Origin: Bordetella petrii
Lineage (GTDB): Bacteria; Pseudomonadota; Gammaproteobacteria; Burkholderiales; Burkholderiaceae_B
NCBI RefSeq assembly: GCF_017356245.1
Contig: NZ_JAFMZZ010000001.1
Location: forward strand, 884,262 to 948,261
Direction of reading: 5' to 3'
DNA: 64,000 nucleotides
Positions 25,601-34,794 of the stretch are shown piece after piece (the first letter of the stretch is position 1; each line of letters begins with the position of its first letter). A model generated the notes under the pieces. The model did not search any database and was not told the DNA's origin. It was given only the letters and a program-made list of their open reading frames with translations. Made by a program: the position numbers and the translations under genes.

Positions 25601-26398
25601 TCAGCCTTCGACGACGGCGTAGGCGGAATGGTTATGGATGGATTCGAAATTCTCGGCTTCGACGCGGTAGCGCGCCACGCCGGGGTGCGCCGCCAGGCGC
25701 GCCGCCACGTCGCGCACCAGGTCTTCGACGAACTTGGGGTTGTCGTAGGCGCGTTCGGTCACGAATTTCTCGTCGGGGCGCTTGAGCAGGCCCCACAGCT
25801 CGCACGAGCCTTCGTCCTCGACCAGGCGAATCACGCGATCCATGGCAACGTCGCCATTGAACACGGCCGACACCGTGACGTGCGAACGCTGGTTGTGCGC
25901 GCCGTATTCGGAAATCGCCTTCGAGCACGGGCACAGGCTGGTCACCGGCACCTGCACCACCAGTTCGAACTCGACCTGGTCGCCGGCGGCGCGGGCGATC
26001 CATTGCACTTCGTAGTCGAGCAGGCTCTGCACGCCCGATACCGGCGCGGACTTGTTGATGAAGTACGGGAAAGCGGCCGTAATGTCGCCGCGCTCGGCGT
26101 GCAGCAGCGGCAGCATGTCGCGCGCCATGGCGGCGAACAATGCCGGCGTCATGGGCACGCTGCGGTATTTTTCGAGCAGCGCCACGAAACGCGACATGTG
26201 CGTGCCCTTCTCTTCGGCCGGCAGCGCCACCGTCAGGGTCCAGGTGGCCACGGTGGGCTGGGGCGCGCCATCGGCGCCCGCCACCAGCATGGGATGCCGC
26301 ACGCCGCGGATGCCTACGCGCTGAATCGGGATATGCCGCGTATCAGCCGAGCTTTGGACATCGGGCATGACCAGGGCGGGATCGATCGGAGAATTCAT
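25601..26398 (-). CDS. folE2: GTP cyclohydrolase FolE2 (type IB)
   Basis: Converts GTP to dihydroneopterin triphosphate, the first step of folate synthesis. The 265 residues show the type IB signature [20 protein letters not shown] near residue 150, including the metal-binding cysteine, and lack the zinc motif of FolE. FolE2 enzymes use several metals, and in many bacteria they are induced during zinc limitation by Zur. I could not recognise a convincing Zur box in the 138-base gap upstream. The gene follows dxs on the same strand. Confidence 0.93.
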   Translation of the reverse strand: MNSPIDPALVMPDVQSSADTRHIPIQRVGIRGVRHPMLVAGADGAPQPTVATWTLTVALPAEEKGTHMSRFVALLEKYRSVPMTPALFAAMARDMLPLLHAERGDITAAFPYFINKSAPVSGVQSLLDYEVQWIARAAGDQVEFELVVQVPVTSLCPCSKAISEYGAHNQRSHVTVSAVFNGDVAMDRVIRLVEDEGSCELWGLLKRPDEKFVTERAYDNPKFVEDLVRDVAARLAAHPGVARYRVEAENFESIHNHSAYAVVEG

Positions 26399-26536
26399 AG
26401 GATTACCTGTCAGGGCGGGATGAAATGAGAATCGCTGTTGCCCTGAAATATGTTAGCGGAGCCATTATTACCGAAAAGCCGGGCCGGCTGCGCGGAAAAC
26501 CCTCCTACTAGTAGGTTGGTAGTCCGGCCTTGACCC

Positions 26537-28420
26537 CTATTGCGCCTGCGCGGCGGCCGGGCGGCCCGTTTTTTCGAAGCGGGCGCGGATCGAACGCTCG
26601 ATTCCGGCGGCATCCAGCCCCACCCCGGCCAGCAGCGCGGCCTGGTCGCCGTGGTCGATGAAGCGGTCGGGCAGGCCCAGTTGCAGCACCGGCACGCCCA
26701 CGCCTTCCTGGTGCAGCACCTCGGTCACGGCGCTGCCCGCCCCGCCCATGATGGCGGCCTCTTCGAGGGTGACGATGGCGTCGTGGCTGGCGGCCAGCTC
26801 CAGGATGAGCTCGCGGTCGACCGGCTTGACGAAGCGCATGTCGGCCACGGTGGCGTCCAGCGCCTCGGCCGCGCCCAGCGCCGCCTGCGCCAGGGTGCCG
26901 AACGCCAGGATGGCGATGCCGCGGCCCTGCCGGCGGATGACGCCCTTGCCCACCGGCACGGTGTCCAGGCCGGGCGAGACTTCGGCGCCGCGGCCGGCTC
27001 CGCGCGGATAGCGCACCGAGGCCGGGCCGGGATATTCATAACAGGTCGACAGCAGCAAGCGCGCCTCGTTTTCATCCGAGGGGGTGGCGACCACCATGTT
27101 CGGCACGCAACGCAGGTAGGCGATGTCGTAATTGCCCGCGTGCGTGGCGCCATCGGCCCCCACCAGGCCGGCACGGTCCAGGGCGAAGGTGACGTCCAGA
27201 TTCTGCAGGGCCACGTCGTGGATGAGCTGGTCGTAGCCGCGCTGCAGGAAGGTGGAATAAATGGCCACCACCGGCTTCTGGCCTTCGCAGGCCAGCCCGG
27301 CCGCGAATGTCACGGCATGCTGTTCCGCGATGCCCACGTCGAAATAGCGGCGCGGGAAGCGCTGCTCGAACTCGACCAGGCCGCTGCCTTCGCGCATGGC
27401 CGGCGTAATGCCCACCAGGCGTTCGTCGCGTTCGGCCATGTCGCACAGCCACTGGCCGAACACCTGGGTGAACGTTTTGCGCGCCGACGGTTTGCCCTGC
27501 TGGATGCCCACGGCGGGATCGAACTTGCCCGGCCCGTGATACAGCACCGGATCGGCCTCGGCGAGCTTGTAGCCCTGGCCCTTGCGCGTCACCACGTGCA
27601 GGAACTGCAGGCCTTGCAGCGCCTTCAGGTTCTGCAGCGTGGGCACCAAGGCATCGAGGTCGTGGCCGTCGATCGGGCCCACATAGTTGAAGCCGAACTC
27701 TTCGAACAGCGTGGCCGGCGTGACCATGCCCTTGGCGTGCTCTTCGAAGCGGCGCGCCAGCTCGAGCACCGGCGGCACGTGCTGCAGCATGGCGCGGCCG
27801 ACGTTCTTGGCGGCGGCGTAGAAGCGCCCGGACATCAGACGGGCCAGGTAGCGGTTCAGCGCGCCCACGGGCGGCGAGATCGACATGTCGTTGTCGTTCA
27901 GCACCACCAGCAGGTTGATATCGGGGGTGACGCCGGCGTTGTTCATGGCCTCGAAGGCCATGCCAGCCGACATGGCGCCGTCGCCGATGACCGCGATGTG
28001 CTGGCGCTGCACGCCGGCGTTGCGCGAAGCCACCGCCATGCCCAGCGCGGCCGAGATCGAGGTCGACGAATGAGCCGTGCCGAACGCGTCGTATTCGGAT
28101 TCGCTGCGCTTGGGAAAGCCCGAGATGCCGCCTTCCTGGCGCAGGCGCGCCATGCCGGCGCGGCGCCCGGTCAGGATCTTGTGCGGATACGACTGGTGCC
28201 CGACATCCCAGACAATGCGGTCGTGCGGCGTGTCGAACACGCGGTGCAGGGCCAGGGTAAGTTCGACGGTGCCCAGATTGGACGACAAGTGGCCGCCCGT
28301 CTTGGATACCGACTCCAGCACGAAGCCGCGCAGCTCTTCGGCCAGCGCCTTGAGCTCGCGGCGATCCAGTTGGCGCAGGTCGGCGGGCGTTTGGATGCGG
28401 TCCAGCAATTCTGTCGTCAT
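26537..28420 (-). CDS. dxs: 1-deoxy-D-xylulose-5-phosphate synthase
   Basis: DXS condenses pyruvate and glyceraldehyde 3-phosphate with thiamine diphosphate, starting the MEP isoprenoid pathway. The 627 residues contain [18 protein letters not shown], the TPP motif [18 protein letters not shown] ending NDNDMSIS, and the transketolase-type central domain ([16 protein letters not shown]) with a C-terminal domain. Length is normal. It lies eight bases after ispA in xseB-ispA-dxs, a conserved cluster supplying prenyl diphosphates for quinones. Confidence 0.97.
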   Translation of the reverse strand: MTTELLDRIQTPADLRQLDRRELKALAEELRGFVLESVSKTGGHLSSNLGTVELTLALHRVFDTPHDRIVWDVGHQSYPHKILTGRRAGMARLRQEGGISGFPKRSESEYDAFGTAHSSTSISAALGMAVASRNAGVQRQHIAVIGDGAMSAGMAFEAMNNAGVTPDINLLVVLNDNDMSISPPVGALNRYLARLMSGRFYAAAKNVGRAMLQHVPPVLELARRFEEHAKGMVTPATLFEEFGFNYVGPIDGHDLDALVPTLQNLKALQGLQFLHVVTRKGQGYKLAEADPVLYHGPGKFDPAVGIQQGKPSARKTFTQVFGQWLCDMAERDERLVGITPAMREGSGLVEFEQRFPRRYFDVGIAEQHAVTFAAGLACEGQKPVVAIYSTFLQRGYDQLIHDVALQNLDVTFALDRAGLVGADGATHAGNYDIAYLRCVPNMVVATPSDENEARLLLSTCYEYPGPASVRYPRGAGRGAEVSPGLDTVPVGKGVIRRQGRGIAILAFGTLAQAALGAAEALDATVADMRFVKPVDRELILELAASHDAIVTLEEAAIMGGAGSAVTEVLHQEGVGVPVLQLGLPDRFIDHGDQAALLAGVGLDAAGIERSIRARFEKTGRPAAAQAQ

Positions 28421-28428
28421 GCTTGGTA

Positions 28429-29340
28429 TCAGCGGTCTCTGAGTACGATGTAGTCTGCCAGGCGGGCCAGCGTCGAGCCGGCATCGCCCAGCGGCGTCAG
28501 GGCCGAGTGCGCGGCGCCGCGCAACTCTTCGGCCAGCGCGCGGGCGTCGTCCAGCCCCAGCAGCGACACATAGGTGGGTTTGTTGCCAGCGGCGTCTTTG
28601 CCGGGCGTCTTGCCCAGGCTGACAGTATCGGCGGTAACGTCAAGAATGTCGTCCACGACCTGGAAGGCCAGGCCGACGGCCTGGGCGTAGTCGTCGAGCG
28701 CCTGCCGGGTGCTGGAACTGGCCCCCGACACAATGCCGCCCAGCGCCACGCTGCATGCCAGCATGGCGCCGGTTTTCATGCTGTGCATGGTTTGCAGTTC
28801 GTCGCGCGACAAAGCATGGCCGACGCTGTGCAGGTCGATGGCCTGCCCGCCCGCCATGCCCTGGCTGCCGGCCGCGCGGGCCAGCGCCTGCGTGGCCTGC
28901 ACCACCAGTGCCGGCGCGATGGGCATGTCGGCCAGCAGCTCGAAAGCCAGCGGCTGCAGCGCATCGCCGGCCAGCATCGCGGTGGCTTCGTCGAATTGCA
29001 CGTGCGTGGTGGGGCGGCCGCGGCGCAGCGTGTCGTCGTCCATGCAGGGCAGGTCGTCGTGAATCAGCGAATAGGCGTGGATCAGTTCCACCGCCGCGGC
29101 GGCGCGATCCATCGAGGCCTGGATGGCCACTGCGCTGCCGTTGACGGGGCAGGCCTGGCCGGCCGCATAGACCAGCGCGGCGCGGATGCGTTTGCCGCCG
29201 CCCAGCACCGCGTAGCGCATGGCCTCGTGCAGGCGCGCGGGCAGCGCGTCGGCAGCCGGCAGGCATTCGTCCAGGACCGCTTCGATATGCTGCGCGCGGC
29301 CCTGCAGCCAATCCGCGAACGCAAGGTGTTGTTGCTTCAT
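28429..29340 (-). CDS. ispA: farnesyl diphosphate synthase (IspA)
   Basis: A 303-residue short-chain prenyltransferase that elongates dimethylallyl diphosphate to geranyl and farnesyl diphosphate. The first Asp-rich motif is [11 protein letters not shown] and the second is [22 protein letters not shown] near residue 50 binds substrate phosphate. The spacing of the first motif fits bacterial FPP synthases. The gene starts four bases after xseB and is followed by dxs, so the three genes form an operon. Confidence 0.94.
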   Translation of the reverse strand: MKQQHLAFADWLQGRAQHIEAVLDECLPAADALPARLHEAMRYAVLGGGKRIRAALVYAAGQACPVNGSAVAIQASMDRAAAAVELIHAYSLIHDDLPCMDDDTLRRGRPTTHVQFDEATAMLAGDALQPLAFELLADMPIAPALVVQATQALARAAGSQGMAGGQAIDLHSVGHALSRDELQTMHSMKTGAMLACSVALGGIVSGASSSTRQALDDYAQAVGLAFQVVDDILDVTADTVSLGKTPGKDAAGNKPTYVSLLGLDDARALAEELRGAAHSALTPLGDAGSTLARLADYIVLRDR

Positions 29341-29344
29341 CCGG

Positions 29345-29611
29345 TTATTCGTCGTCGAGCGCGCGCGGATCCAGCGGCCGCAGCAGGCCGTCTTCCAGCA
29401 CCCTGACCTGCTGCTCGGCCTGCGCCAGGCGCTCTTGGCAGACGCGCGTCAGTTCGACGCCGCGCCGGTAGGCGGCCAGCGATTGCTCAAGAGGCAGGGA
29501 CCCGTCTTCCATGGCGGCCACCAGCGTTTCGAGCTCGGCCAGCGCGGTTTCGAAATCCTGGGGCAAGGGGCGGTCGTCGTGCTGCGGATCGGTTTGCGGG
29601 GAAGTGGCCAA
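29345..29611 (-). CDS. xseB: exodeoxyribonuclease VII small subunit
   Basis: XseB is the small helical subunit that binds XseA in exonuclease VII, which degrades single-stranded DNA. The 88 residues include DFETALAELETLVAAMEDG and LPLEQSLAAYRRGVELTRVCQ, the family pattern. The start is TTG at 29611, supported by GGAG about seven bases upstream. The longest open frame begins there. xseA is not in the window. It heads the xseB-ispA-dxs operon. Confidence 0.9.
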   Translation of the reverse strand: MATSPQTDPQHDDRPLPQDFETALAELETLVAAMEDGSLPLEQSLAAYRRGVELTRVCQERLAQAEQQVRVLEDGLLRPLDPRALDDE

Positions 29612-29645
29612 ACGGGGCTCCGTGCGCGGAAATGAGTGATTCGAT

Positions 29646-29658
29646 CCGTGAATTGTAC
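29646..29658 (-). promoter_or_regulatory. -10-type element upstream of xseB (GTACAATTCACGG)
   Basis: On the minus strand TACAAT lies 35-40 bases before the xseB start, inside the 13-mer GTACAATTCACGG. The identical 13-mer occurs on the plus strand at 32802-32814 ahead of the Rieske gene. No strong -35 was recognised. Confidence 0.45.
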
Positions 29659-29713
29659 GATGATGCGCGCGCTTTCCGCGCCCGGCCGCGGCGCCTTTCA
29701 GCGTAACCGGGCC

Positions 29714-30541
29714 CTAAGAAAGACTGCCCGACAGCTGCCGCACCGCCTCGCGCAAGGCCGGCGCGACACGTTCGCGCAGCGCCGCCGCGGGCAGCAGCGC
29801 GGCCGGCCCGCCGCAGCTCATGACGAACAGGCCTTCTCCGGTCACCGACTGAAACGGCACCGCCACGGCGTTGATGTCGGCCCGCCAGGCCCCCAGCGCG
29901 AAGCAGCAGCCATCAGCGGCCAGATCGGCGCGCGCCTGCGCCACCATGGCCGGGTCGGGCGCGGCCTGCCCCAGGCGCCCGAGCAGCGCCGTGCGCTGCG
30001 TGTCAGGCAAGGCCGCCAGATAGGCCCGCCCCATGGCGCTGTCCAGGCTGGCCCGGTAGCCCACGGGCAGGCGCAGATACAGTTCGGACGAACCGTGGAT
30101 GGCCTCGACATAGACCATGGCATCGCCGTCGAATGCGCCCAGCGCCACCGCGCCGCCGGTATCGCGCGCCAGTTGCACCATGGACGCCTTGGCCAGCTCG
30201 CGCACTTCCAGCCCGGCCAGCAATCCGAAGCCCAGCGCCAGCACGCCATAGCCCGGCGAGTATTTGCCGCTATCGGGGTGGTAGCGCAAATAGCCCAGCT
30301 CGGTCAGCGTGTAGGTGATGCGGCTGATGGTGGGCTTGGGCAGGCCGGTAAGGCCGGCCAGGTCCTGGTTGCCCAGCGTGACGGCGCCGGGCCCGAAGCA
30401 GCGCAGCACATCGAGCCCGCGGGCCAGCGCCACGATGAAATCGGGCGTGGCCCGGCCCTGGCTGTCGCCGCGCCGCCGCCGGGCGGGCCCGCTGCGTCCG
30501 GCGTCTGCGCCGGGCCCGGGAGGATCGGAAGGGGCTTGCAT
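29714..30541 (-). CDS. IclR-family transcriptional regulator
   Basis: A 275-residue regulator. A basic, disordered N-terminus (about 1-35) precedes the IclR winged helix (VLRCFGPGAVTLGNQDLAGLTG, PKPTISRITYTLTELGYL) and a GAF-like effector domain (about 110-265). ATG at 30541 was chosen; a TTG-initiated frame extends 13 codons upstream. It is divergent from a Bug solute-binding gene, a common pairing in which the regulator controls uptake or breakdown of an organic acid. The effector cannot be deduced. A candidate dyad operator lies between the two genes. Confidence 0.87.
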   Translation of the reverse strand: MQAPSDPPGPGADAGRSGPARRRRGDSQGRATPDFIVALARGLDVLRCFGPGAVTLGNQDLAGLTGLPKPTISRITYTLTELGYLRYHPDSGKYSPGYGVLALGFGLLAGLEVRELAKASMVQLARDTGGAVALGAFDGDAMVYVEAIHGSSELYLRLPVGYRASLDSAMGRAYLAALPDTQRTALLGRLGQAAPDPAMVAQARADLAADGCCFALGAWRADINAVAVPFQSVTGEGLFVMSCGGPAALLPAAALRERVAPALREAVRQLSGSLS

Positions 30542-30584
30542 CGTATGGGCTTCGTTCTTATAGTTTATTTCGTTAAACAAAATT

Positions 30585-30605
30585 AAATTCCATTCTACGG
30601 AATTT
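30585..30605. promoter_or_regulatory. candidate IclR operator dyad
   Basis: AAATTCC (30585-30591) and GGAATTT (30599-30605) are perfect inverted half-sites around a seven-base spacer, in an AT-rich gap between iclR and the Bug gene. Size and symmetry fit an IclR-type dimer site, but this rests on pattern only. Confidence 0.45.
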
Positions 30606-30649
30606 TATAGAACCCAACCACCACTTTCTGCCATTACCAAGGGGAAAAC

Positions 30650-31615
30650 ATGTTCAAGCGCGTCTCTCTCTTCGCGGCCGCCGCGGCCCTGTCGGCCTGC
30701 GCCGGGCTGGCCCAGGCCGCCTATCCTGAACGGCCCATCACCATCATCTCGCCCTTTCCCGCCGGCGGCGCCACCGACGCGCTGACGCGGATCCTGGCCG
30801 AACGCATGAGCAAGGCCCTGGACCAGAGCATCATCGTCGAGAACAAAGCCGGCGCCGGCACCACCATCGGCGCGGCCTATGTCGCGCGCGCCCAGCCCGA
30901 CGGCTACACCCTGCTGATGGCCACCAACTCCACGCTGGTCACCAACCGGTTCCTGTACAAATCGCTGCCGTACGACCCGGACGGCTATGCGCCGGTCGGC
31001 ATGGTGGGCATCGGCCCGCTCATCCTGCTGTCGAACGACAAGCATGGCTTTAAAAGCACTGCCGACGTGGTCGCGCAGGCCAAGCAGCGGCCCGGCAGCC
31101 TGACCTTCGCCACCTTCGGGCCGGGCACCTCGTCGCACCTGGCCGGCGAGCTGTTCAAGCAGGAAGCCGGCATCGATCTGCTGCACGTGCCGTTCAAGGG
31201 CGCCACGCAGGCCCTGCCGGCCCTGATCAACGGCGACGTCGATGTGTTTTTCGACATGGTGGCCACGGGCATGCCGCAAGTCGCCGCGGGCAAGCTCAAG
31301 GTGTTCGGCATTACCAGCAAGACGCGCCTGCCCACCCTGCCCGAGGTGCCCACGCTGGCGGAACAAGGCTATCCCGCCTTCGACCTGACGGCCTGGTTCA
31401 GCTTCGTAGCCCCCAAAGGCACGCCTGCCGATACGCTGGCGACCCTGCAGCAGGCCCTGGCCGCCACGCTGCAAGACCCCCAGATCCGCGACAAGATGCT
31501 GACCATGGGCATCGAGCCGCGCTCGGGCACGGCGCAGGAACTGACCCAGCAGATCCGCAACGAACAGCCGGTCATCAAGAAACTGGTGCAGCAGGCGGGC
31601 CTCAAGCCGCAATAA
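30650..31615 (+). CDS. Bug-family solute-binding protein
   Basis: A 321-residue periplasmic protein of the tripartite tricarboxylate transporter receptor (Bug/TctC) family. The signal peptide runs to about AQA (residues 1-23). The mature start is YPERPITIISPFPAGGATD, the family hallmark, with GAGTTIGAAYVARAQPDGYTLL near residue 66 contributing to carboxylate binding. Bug proteins capture organic acids or amides; the ligand is unknown here. No TctA/TctB membrane genes are adjacent, which is usual for orphan Bug genes. AAGGGG gives a good ribosome binding site, and a terminator follows. Confidence 0.93.
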   Translation: MFKRVSLFAAAAALSACAGLAQAAYPERPITIISPFPAGGATDALTRILAERMSKALDQSIIVENKAGAGTTIGAAYVARAQPDGYTLLMATNSTLVTNRFLYKSLPYDPDGYAPVGMVGIGPLILLSNDKHGFKSTADVVAQAKQRPGSLTFATFGPGTSSHLAGELFKQEAGIDLLHVPFKGATQALPALINGDVDVFFDMVATGMPQVAAGKLKVFGITSKTRLPTLPEVPTLAEQGYPAFDLTAWFSFVAPKGTPADTLATLQQALAATLQDPQIRDKMLTMGIEPRSGTAQELTQQIRNEQPVIKKLVQQAGLKPQ

Positions 31616-31637
31616 AGCCCGCTCCAGTTGCAACAAA

Positions 31638-31668
31638 ATGCCCCCCGGCCGCGCGCGCGGCGGGGCAT
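31638..31668 (+). terminator. terminator-like hairpin after the Bug gene
   Basis: ATGCCCC (31638-31644) pairs with GGGGCAT (31662-31668), and the GC-rich sequence between them also folds. A T-containing tail (GTTTGCGTTTG) follows. It lies 23 bases after the stop. Confidence 0.65.
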
Positions 31669-31737
31669 GTTTGCGTTTGCAAGCCGCGACTAACGGTTCG
31701 AAACATCGGCCCGGGCGGGCGCTGCTAAGGTGAAAGC

Positions 31738-32745
31738 ATGCCTCATTCCGCAGATCGCCTGGACCGACTCGACGCCGCGCGCTGGCTGGCCGCGCTGGCA
31801 GTGGTATTGCTGCATAGCGCCGCACAGGCCGTTTCCGATGCCGGCGCCTACGGCAGCGGCGACTGGCTGGCGGCCAACCTGTACGACTCGGCGGTGCGCT
31901 GGTGCGTGCCCGTGTTCGTCATGGTCAGCGGCGCCCTGCTGCTCGACGCCGACCGGCCGCAGGATGCGCGCAGCTTCTATCTGCGCCGGGCCGCGCGCAT
32001 ATGCGCGCCGCTGGTATTCTGGACCCTGTTCTACCTGAGCTGGCGCAGCCTGCTGGACTGGTGGGACGACGGGCGCGTCGACCTGTCGTTCTGGCCCCGC
32101 AAGGTGGCCGAAGGCGCGCCTTATTACCACCTGTGGTACCTGTACATGATCGTGGGCCTGTACCTGTTCGCCCCGCTGGTGCGGGCGCTGTACCAGCGCA
32201 GCCTGCCGGCCGCGCGCCGGCTGTGGGTAGTGGGCATCCTGGGCATCGCCATCCTCGACGCGCTGTATCGCCAGGCGCTGGGCGCGGGCCAGGGCTTCTT
32301 CCTGACCTGGTTCCTGCCGTACCTGGGCTACTTCGTGGCCGGGCGCATGATTTTCGACGGCGAACTGCGCGTGCCGCGCCCCGCCCTGCTGCTGGCCCTG
32401 AGCGTGGCGGCGACTGCCTGGGGCGTGTACTCCTTGTCCGAGGCCGGCAAGCTGAACCTGTATTTTTACGATTACTTCAGCATCACGGTGCCGTTCATGT
32501 CGCTGGCGGCGTTCCAGTGGATCATGAACACCTCGCGCGTGCCGCCGCTGTCGACACTGGCTCCGTTGACGTTCGGGGTGTACCTGATCCACCCCCTGTT
32601 CCTCGACCTGGCCGATCGCGCCGGGGCCCACGCCGGGCCCGGCGCGGCCTGGCACGTGCCGCTGCTGGCGACCGCGGTGTTCGGCCTGTCGGCCGCCAGC
32701 AGCTGGCTGCTGCGCCGCCACCCCGTGACGCGGCGGCTGGTGTAA
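31738..32745 (+). CDS. membrane acyltransferase, family 3
   Basis: A 335-residue integral membrane protein with about ten hydrophobic segments. It opens DRLDRLDAARWLAALAVVLLHS, the family-3 signature with a histidine near residue 26; later FGVYLIHPLF near residue 280 is also typical. Family-3 acyltransferases add acetyl or succinyl groups to surface sugars, lipids or small molecules. The isolated gene, with no polysaccharide cluster nearby, does not reveal the acceptor. The start follows a weak GGTGAAAG site. It is the last gene of the likely inserted block between xseB and the Rieske gene. Confidence 0.85.
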   Translation: MPHSADRLDRLDAARWLAALAVVLLHSAAQAVSDAGAYGSGDWLAANLYDSAVRWCVPVFVMVSGALLLDADRPQDARSFYLRRAARICAPLVFWTLFYLSWRSLLDWWDDGRVDLSFWPRKVAEGAPYYHLWYLYMIVGLYLFAPLVRALYQRSLPAARRLWVVGILGIAILDALYRQALGAGQGFFLTWFLPYLGYFVAGRMIFDGELRVPRPALLLALSVAATAWGVYSLSEAGKLNLYFYDYFSITVPFMSLAAFQWIMNTSRVPPLSTLAPLTFGVYLIHPLFLDLADRAGAHAGPGAAWHVPLLATAVFGLSAASSWLLRRHPVTRRLV

Positions 32746-32801
32746 GAAACGCGTCATGCGCGGCCGGTATGGCGCAAGGGTGCCCCGCAGCAAGGGATAG
32801 G

Positions 32802-32877
32802 GTACAATTCACGGTTTGATCGGCCAGCCCGATTTTTCTTCGCGCCAGAACGGAAACTCTGCCGTCCTGGCTTTTTT
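32802..32877 (+). promoter_or_regulatory. promoter and attenuator-like leader of the Rieske gene
   Basis: TACAAT (32803-32808) could be a -10 element. Directly downstream are two terminator-like hairpins. The first pairs ATCGG (32819-32823) with CCGAT (32829-32833) and is followed by TTTT. The second pairs GCCAG-ACGG (32844-32853) with CCGT-CTGGC (32862-32871), has one mismatch, and is followed by TTTTTT (32872-32877). Only 18 bases separate this run from the start codon, so transcription must pass both stems. Confidence 0.55.
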
Positions 32878-32895
32878 ATCCGAGCGGAGGGAATC

Positions 32896-34038
32896 ATGAC
32901 CGACGTTGGTCGGATGGCGCATGTCGTGCCGGCTCGCACCCAGCTTCCCGTCAGTGCGTATTTTGACGAAGCCCGCTTCAAGCGCGAGCAAGAACTCATC
33001 TTCAAGCAATCCTCGCTGTATGTCGGCCACCAGAAACTGGTGCCTGAAATCGGCGATTGGCGCACCCTGCCCCAGGAAGACGGCGGGCGCGTACTGGTGC
33101 GCAACGCCCAGGGCGTCGAACTGATCTCGAACGTCTGCCGCCACCGTCAGGCCCTGATGCTGGGCGGCCAGGCGGGCAATGTCAGCGGCCCCGCGCCCGG
33201 GCAGGGCAACCTGAAAGAAACCGGCGGCAACATCGTCTGCCCCCTGCACCGCTGGACATACAACAACCGCGGCGAGCTGCTGGGCGCCCCGCAGTTCGAC
33301 TCCACGCCCTGCATGAACCTGCAGCGCTTCCGCCTGCGCGACTGCCACGGCCTGCTGTTCGAAGGCCCGCGCGATCCGCAGGCCGACCTGGCGCCGCTGT
33401 TCGCGCGGCCCGAGTTCGATTTCGGCGACTACGTGCTGGACCACGTCGAAGTGCACCAGTGCAACTACAACTGGAAGACCTTCATCGAGGTCTACCTCGA
33501 GGACTACCACGTCGGGCCGTTCCACCCGGGCCTGGGCCGCTTCGTCACCTGCGACGACCTCAGCTGGGAATTCGCCGACTGGTACAGCCTGCAGCGCGTG
33601 GGCGTGCACAAGGCGCTGGCCCAGCCCGGCTCCGACGTCTACAAGCAGTGGCACGATCGCGTGCTCGATTACCGGGCCGGCGACGCCCCCGATTTCGGCG
33701 CGGTGTGGGTGACATACTTCCCCACCCACATGATCGAGCTCTACCCGCACGTGCTGGTGCTGTCCACGCTGTACCCCAAGAGCCCGCAGGAAACCGTCAA
33801 CGTGGTCGAGTTCTACTACCCCGAAGAAATCGTCGCCTTCGAGCGCGAGTTCGTCGAGGCGCAGCGCGCGGCCTACATGGAAACCGCCGTCGAAGACGAC
33901 GAGATCGCCGAACGCATGGACGCGGGCCGCAAGGCCCTGATGCTGCGCGGCACCAACGAAGCCGGCCCGTACCAGTCGCCCATGGAAGACGGCATGCAGC
34001 ACTTCCACGAATGGTATCGCCGCATTATGCAAGAGTAG
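32896..34038 (+). CDS. Rieske-type ring-hydroxylating oxygenase, alpha subunit-like
   Basis: A 380-residue non-heme iron oxygenase. The [2Fe-2S] ligands are Cys81/His83 (CRHR) and Cys115/His118 (CPLH), separated by a longer-than-usual 31-residue loop. The mononuclear iron motif is EDYHVGPFH near residue 205. Such enzymes hydroxylate or demethylate small molecules and need a reductase that is not encoded here. No small subunit follows, so it is probably of the alpha-only class. GGAGG supports the ATG. The substrate is unknown; neighbours (HD oxygenase, sulfurtransferase) give only hints. Confidence 0.9.
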   Translation: MTDVGRMAHVVPARTQLPVSAYFDEARFKREQELIFKQSSLYVGHQKLVPEIGDWRTLPQEDGGRVLVRNAQGVELISNVCRHRQALMLGGQAGNVSGPAPGQGNLKETGGNIVCPLHRWTYNNRGELLGAPQFDSTPCMNLQRFRLRDCHGLLFEGPRDPQADLAPLFARPEFDFGDYVLDHVEVHQCNYNWKTFIEVYLEDYHVGPFHPGLGRFVTCDDLSWEFADWYSLQRVGVHKALAQPGSDVYKQWHDRVLDYRAGDAPDFGAVWVTYFPTHMIELYPHVLVLSTLYPKSPQETVNVVEFYYPEEIVAFEREFVEAQRAAYMETAVEDDEIAERMDAGRKALMLRGTNEAGPYQSPMEDGMQHFHEWYRRIMQE

Positions 34039-34047
34039 GCCTCTGCT

Positions 34048-34074
34048 CCCCCGACGCGCTGCGCGCTTCGGGGG
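34048..34074 (+). terminator. terminator after the Rieske gene
   Basis: CCCCCGA (34048-34054) pairs with TTCGGGGG (34067-34074), one end unpaired, with an inner GCG/CGC stem and a TGC-rich loop, and is followed by CTTT. It lies ten bases after the stop and separates the Rieske gene from the HD gene. Confidence 0.7.
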
Positions 34075-34214
34075 CTTTCACTTCACGCTCCGCAGGGTGC
34101 CTGATACCTCCGGACGCGTCATCAAACTGTCAAACGCCTGCGGTCTACTGACCCTCCGGCCCCGCAATGGCGCGCCCGCGCGGCGCCGCACTGGAACAAC
34201 CCCAGGGGCTCATC

Positions 34215-34787
34215 ATGGCTTTTACCCTGCAAGATATCGAACAGCTGTTCGTGGAGCGCGGGCACCGCGCCTACGACGGCGAACCCGTCACCCAGCTGCA
34301 GCATGCGCTGCAAACGGCCGCCCTGGCCGAGCAGGCCGGCGCGGCGCCGGCGCTGATCACCGCCTGCCTGCTGCACGACCTGGGCCACCTGATCGCCGAC
34401 CGGCCCGGCACGCCCTCGCTGGACGGCCTGGACGACAAGCACCAGTATTTCGTGCTGCCCTTCCTGCGCGGTCTGTTCGGCGCCGCCGTGCTCGACCCGA
34501 TCCGGCTGCACGTCGAGGCCAAGCGCTACCTGTGCTTCGTGGAGCCCGATTACGACGCCGTGCTGTCGGCGGATTCGCGCCGCAGCCTGGTGCTGCAGGG
34601 CGGCAGCTTCGATGCCGGCCAGGCGGTCGATTTCGCCAGCATGCCAGGCGCGCCGGACGCCATCCGGCTGCGCCGCTGGGACGACATGGCCAAGACGCCC
34701 GGCCTGGCCACGGAATCGCTGGATTACTACCTGCACATCGCCGAAGGCGTGGCGAGCCCCAGCCGGCAGCCCGCCGCCATCTGGTAG
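34215..34787 (+). CDS. HD-domain diiron oxygenase-like protein (PhnZ family)
   Basis: A 190-residue protein of the phosphonate-degradation HD family. The residues that hold the mixed-valence diiron site of PhnZ are present in matching spacing: His30, His54-Asp55, His58, His76, His99 and an Asp at about 156. Tyr20 and Glu23 match the substrate-lid pair. PhnZ oxidatively cleaves the C-P bond of 2-amino-1-hydroxyethylphosphonate. No phosphonate gene is adjacent, so the true substrate may differ. ATG at 34215 follows an AGGGG site. It converges with sseA, seven bases away. Confidence 0.8.
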   Translation: MAFTLQDIEQLFVERGHRAYDGEPVTQLQHALQTAALAEQAGAAPALITACLLHDLGHLIADRPGTPSLDGLDDKHQYFVLPFLRGLFGAAVLDPIRLHVEAKRYLCFVEPDYDAVLSADSRRSLVLQGGSFDAGQAVDFASMPGAPDAIRLRRWDDMAKTPGLATESLDYYLHIAEGVASPSRQPAAIW

Positions 34788-34794
34788 GCCCCGC

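Noticed and set aside
26399..26536. A Zur box or riboswitch upstream of folE2
   Set aside because: No convincing Zur palindrome or conserved RNA structure could be recognised; the only palindrome (CTACTAGTAG) is too short to interpret.
34081..34120. A further copy of the GGTGCCTG repeat after the Rieske gene
   Set aside because: Only a half-site (GGTGCCTGATACC) is present and it does not form a comparable hairpin.
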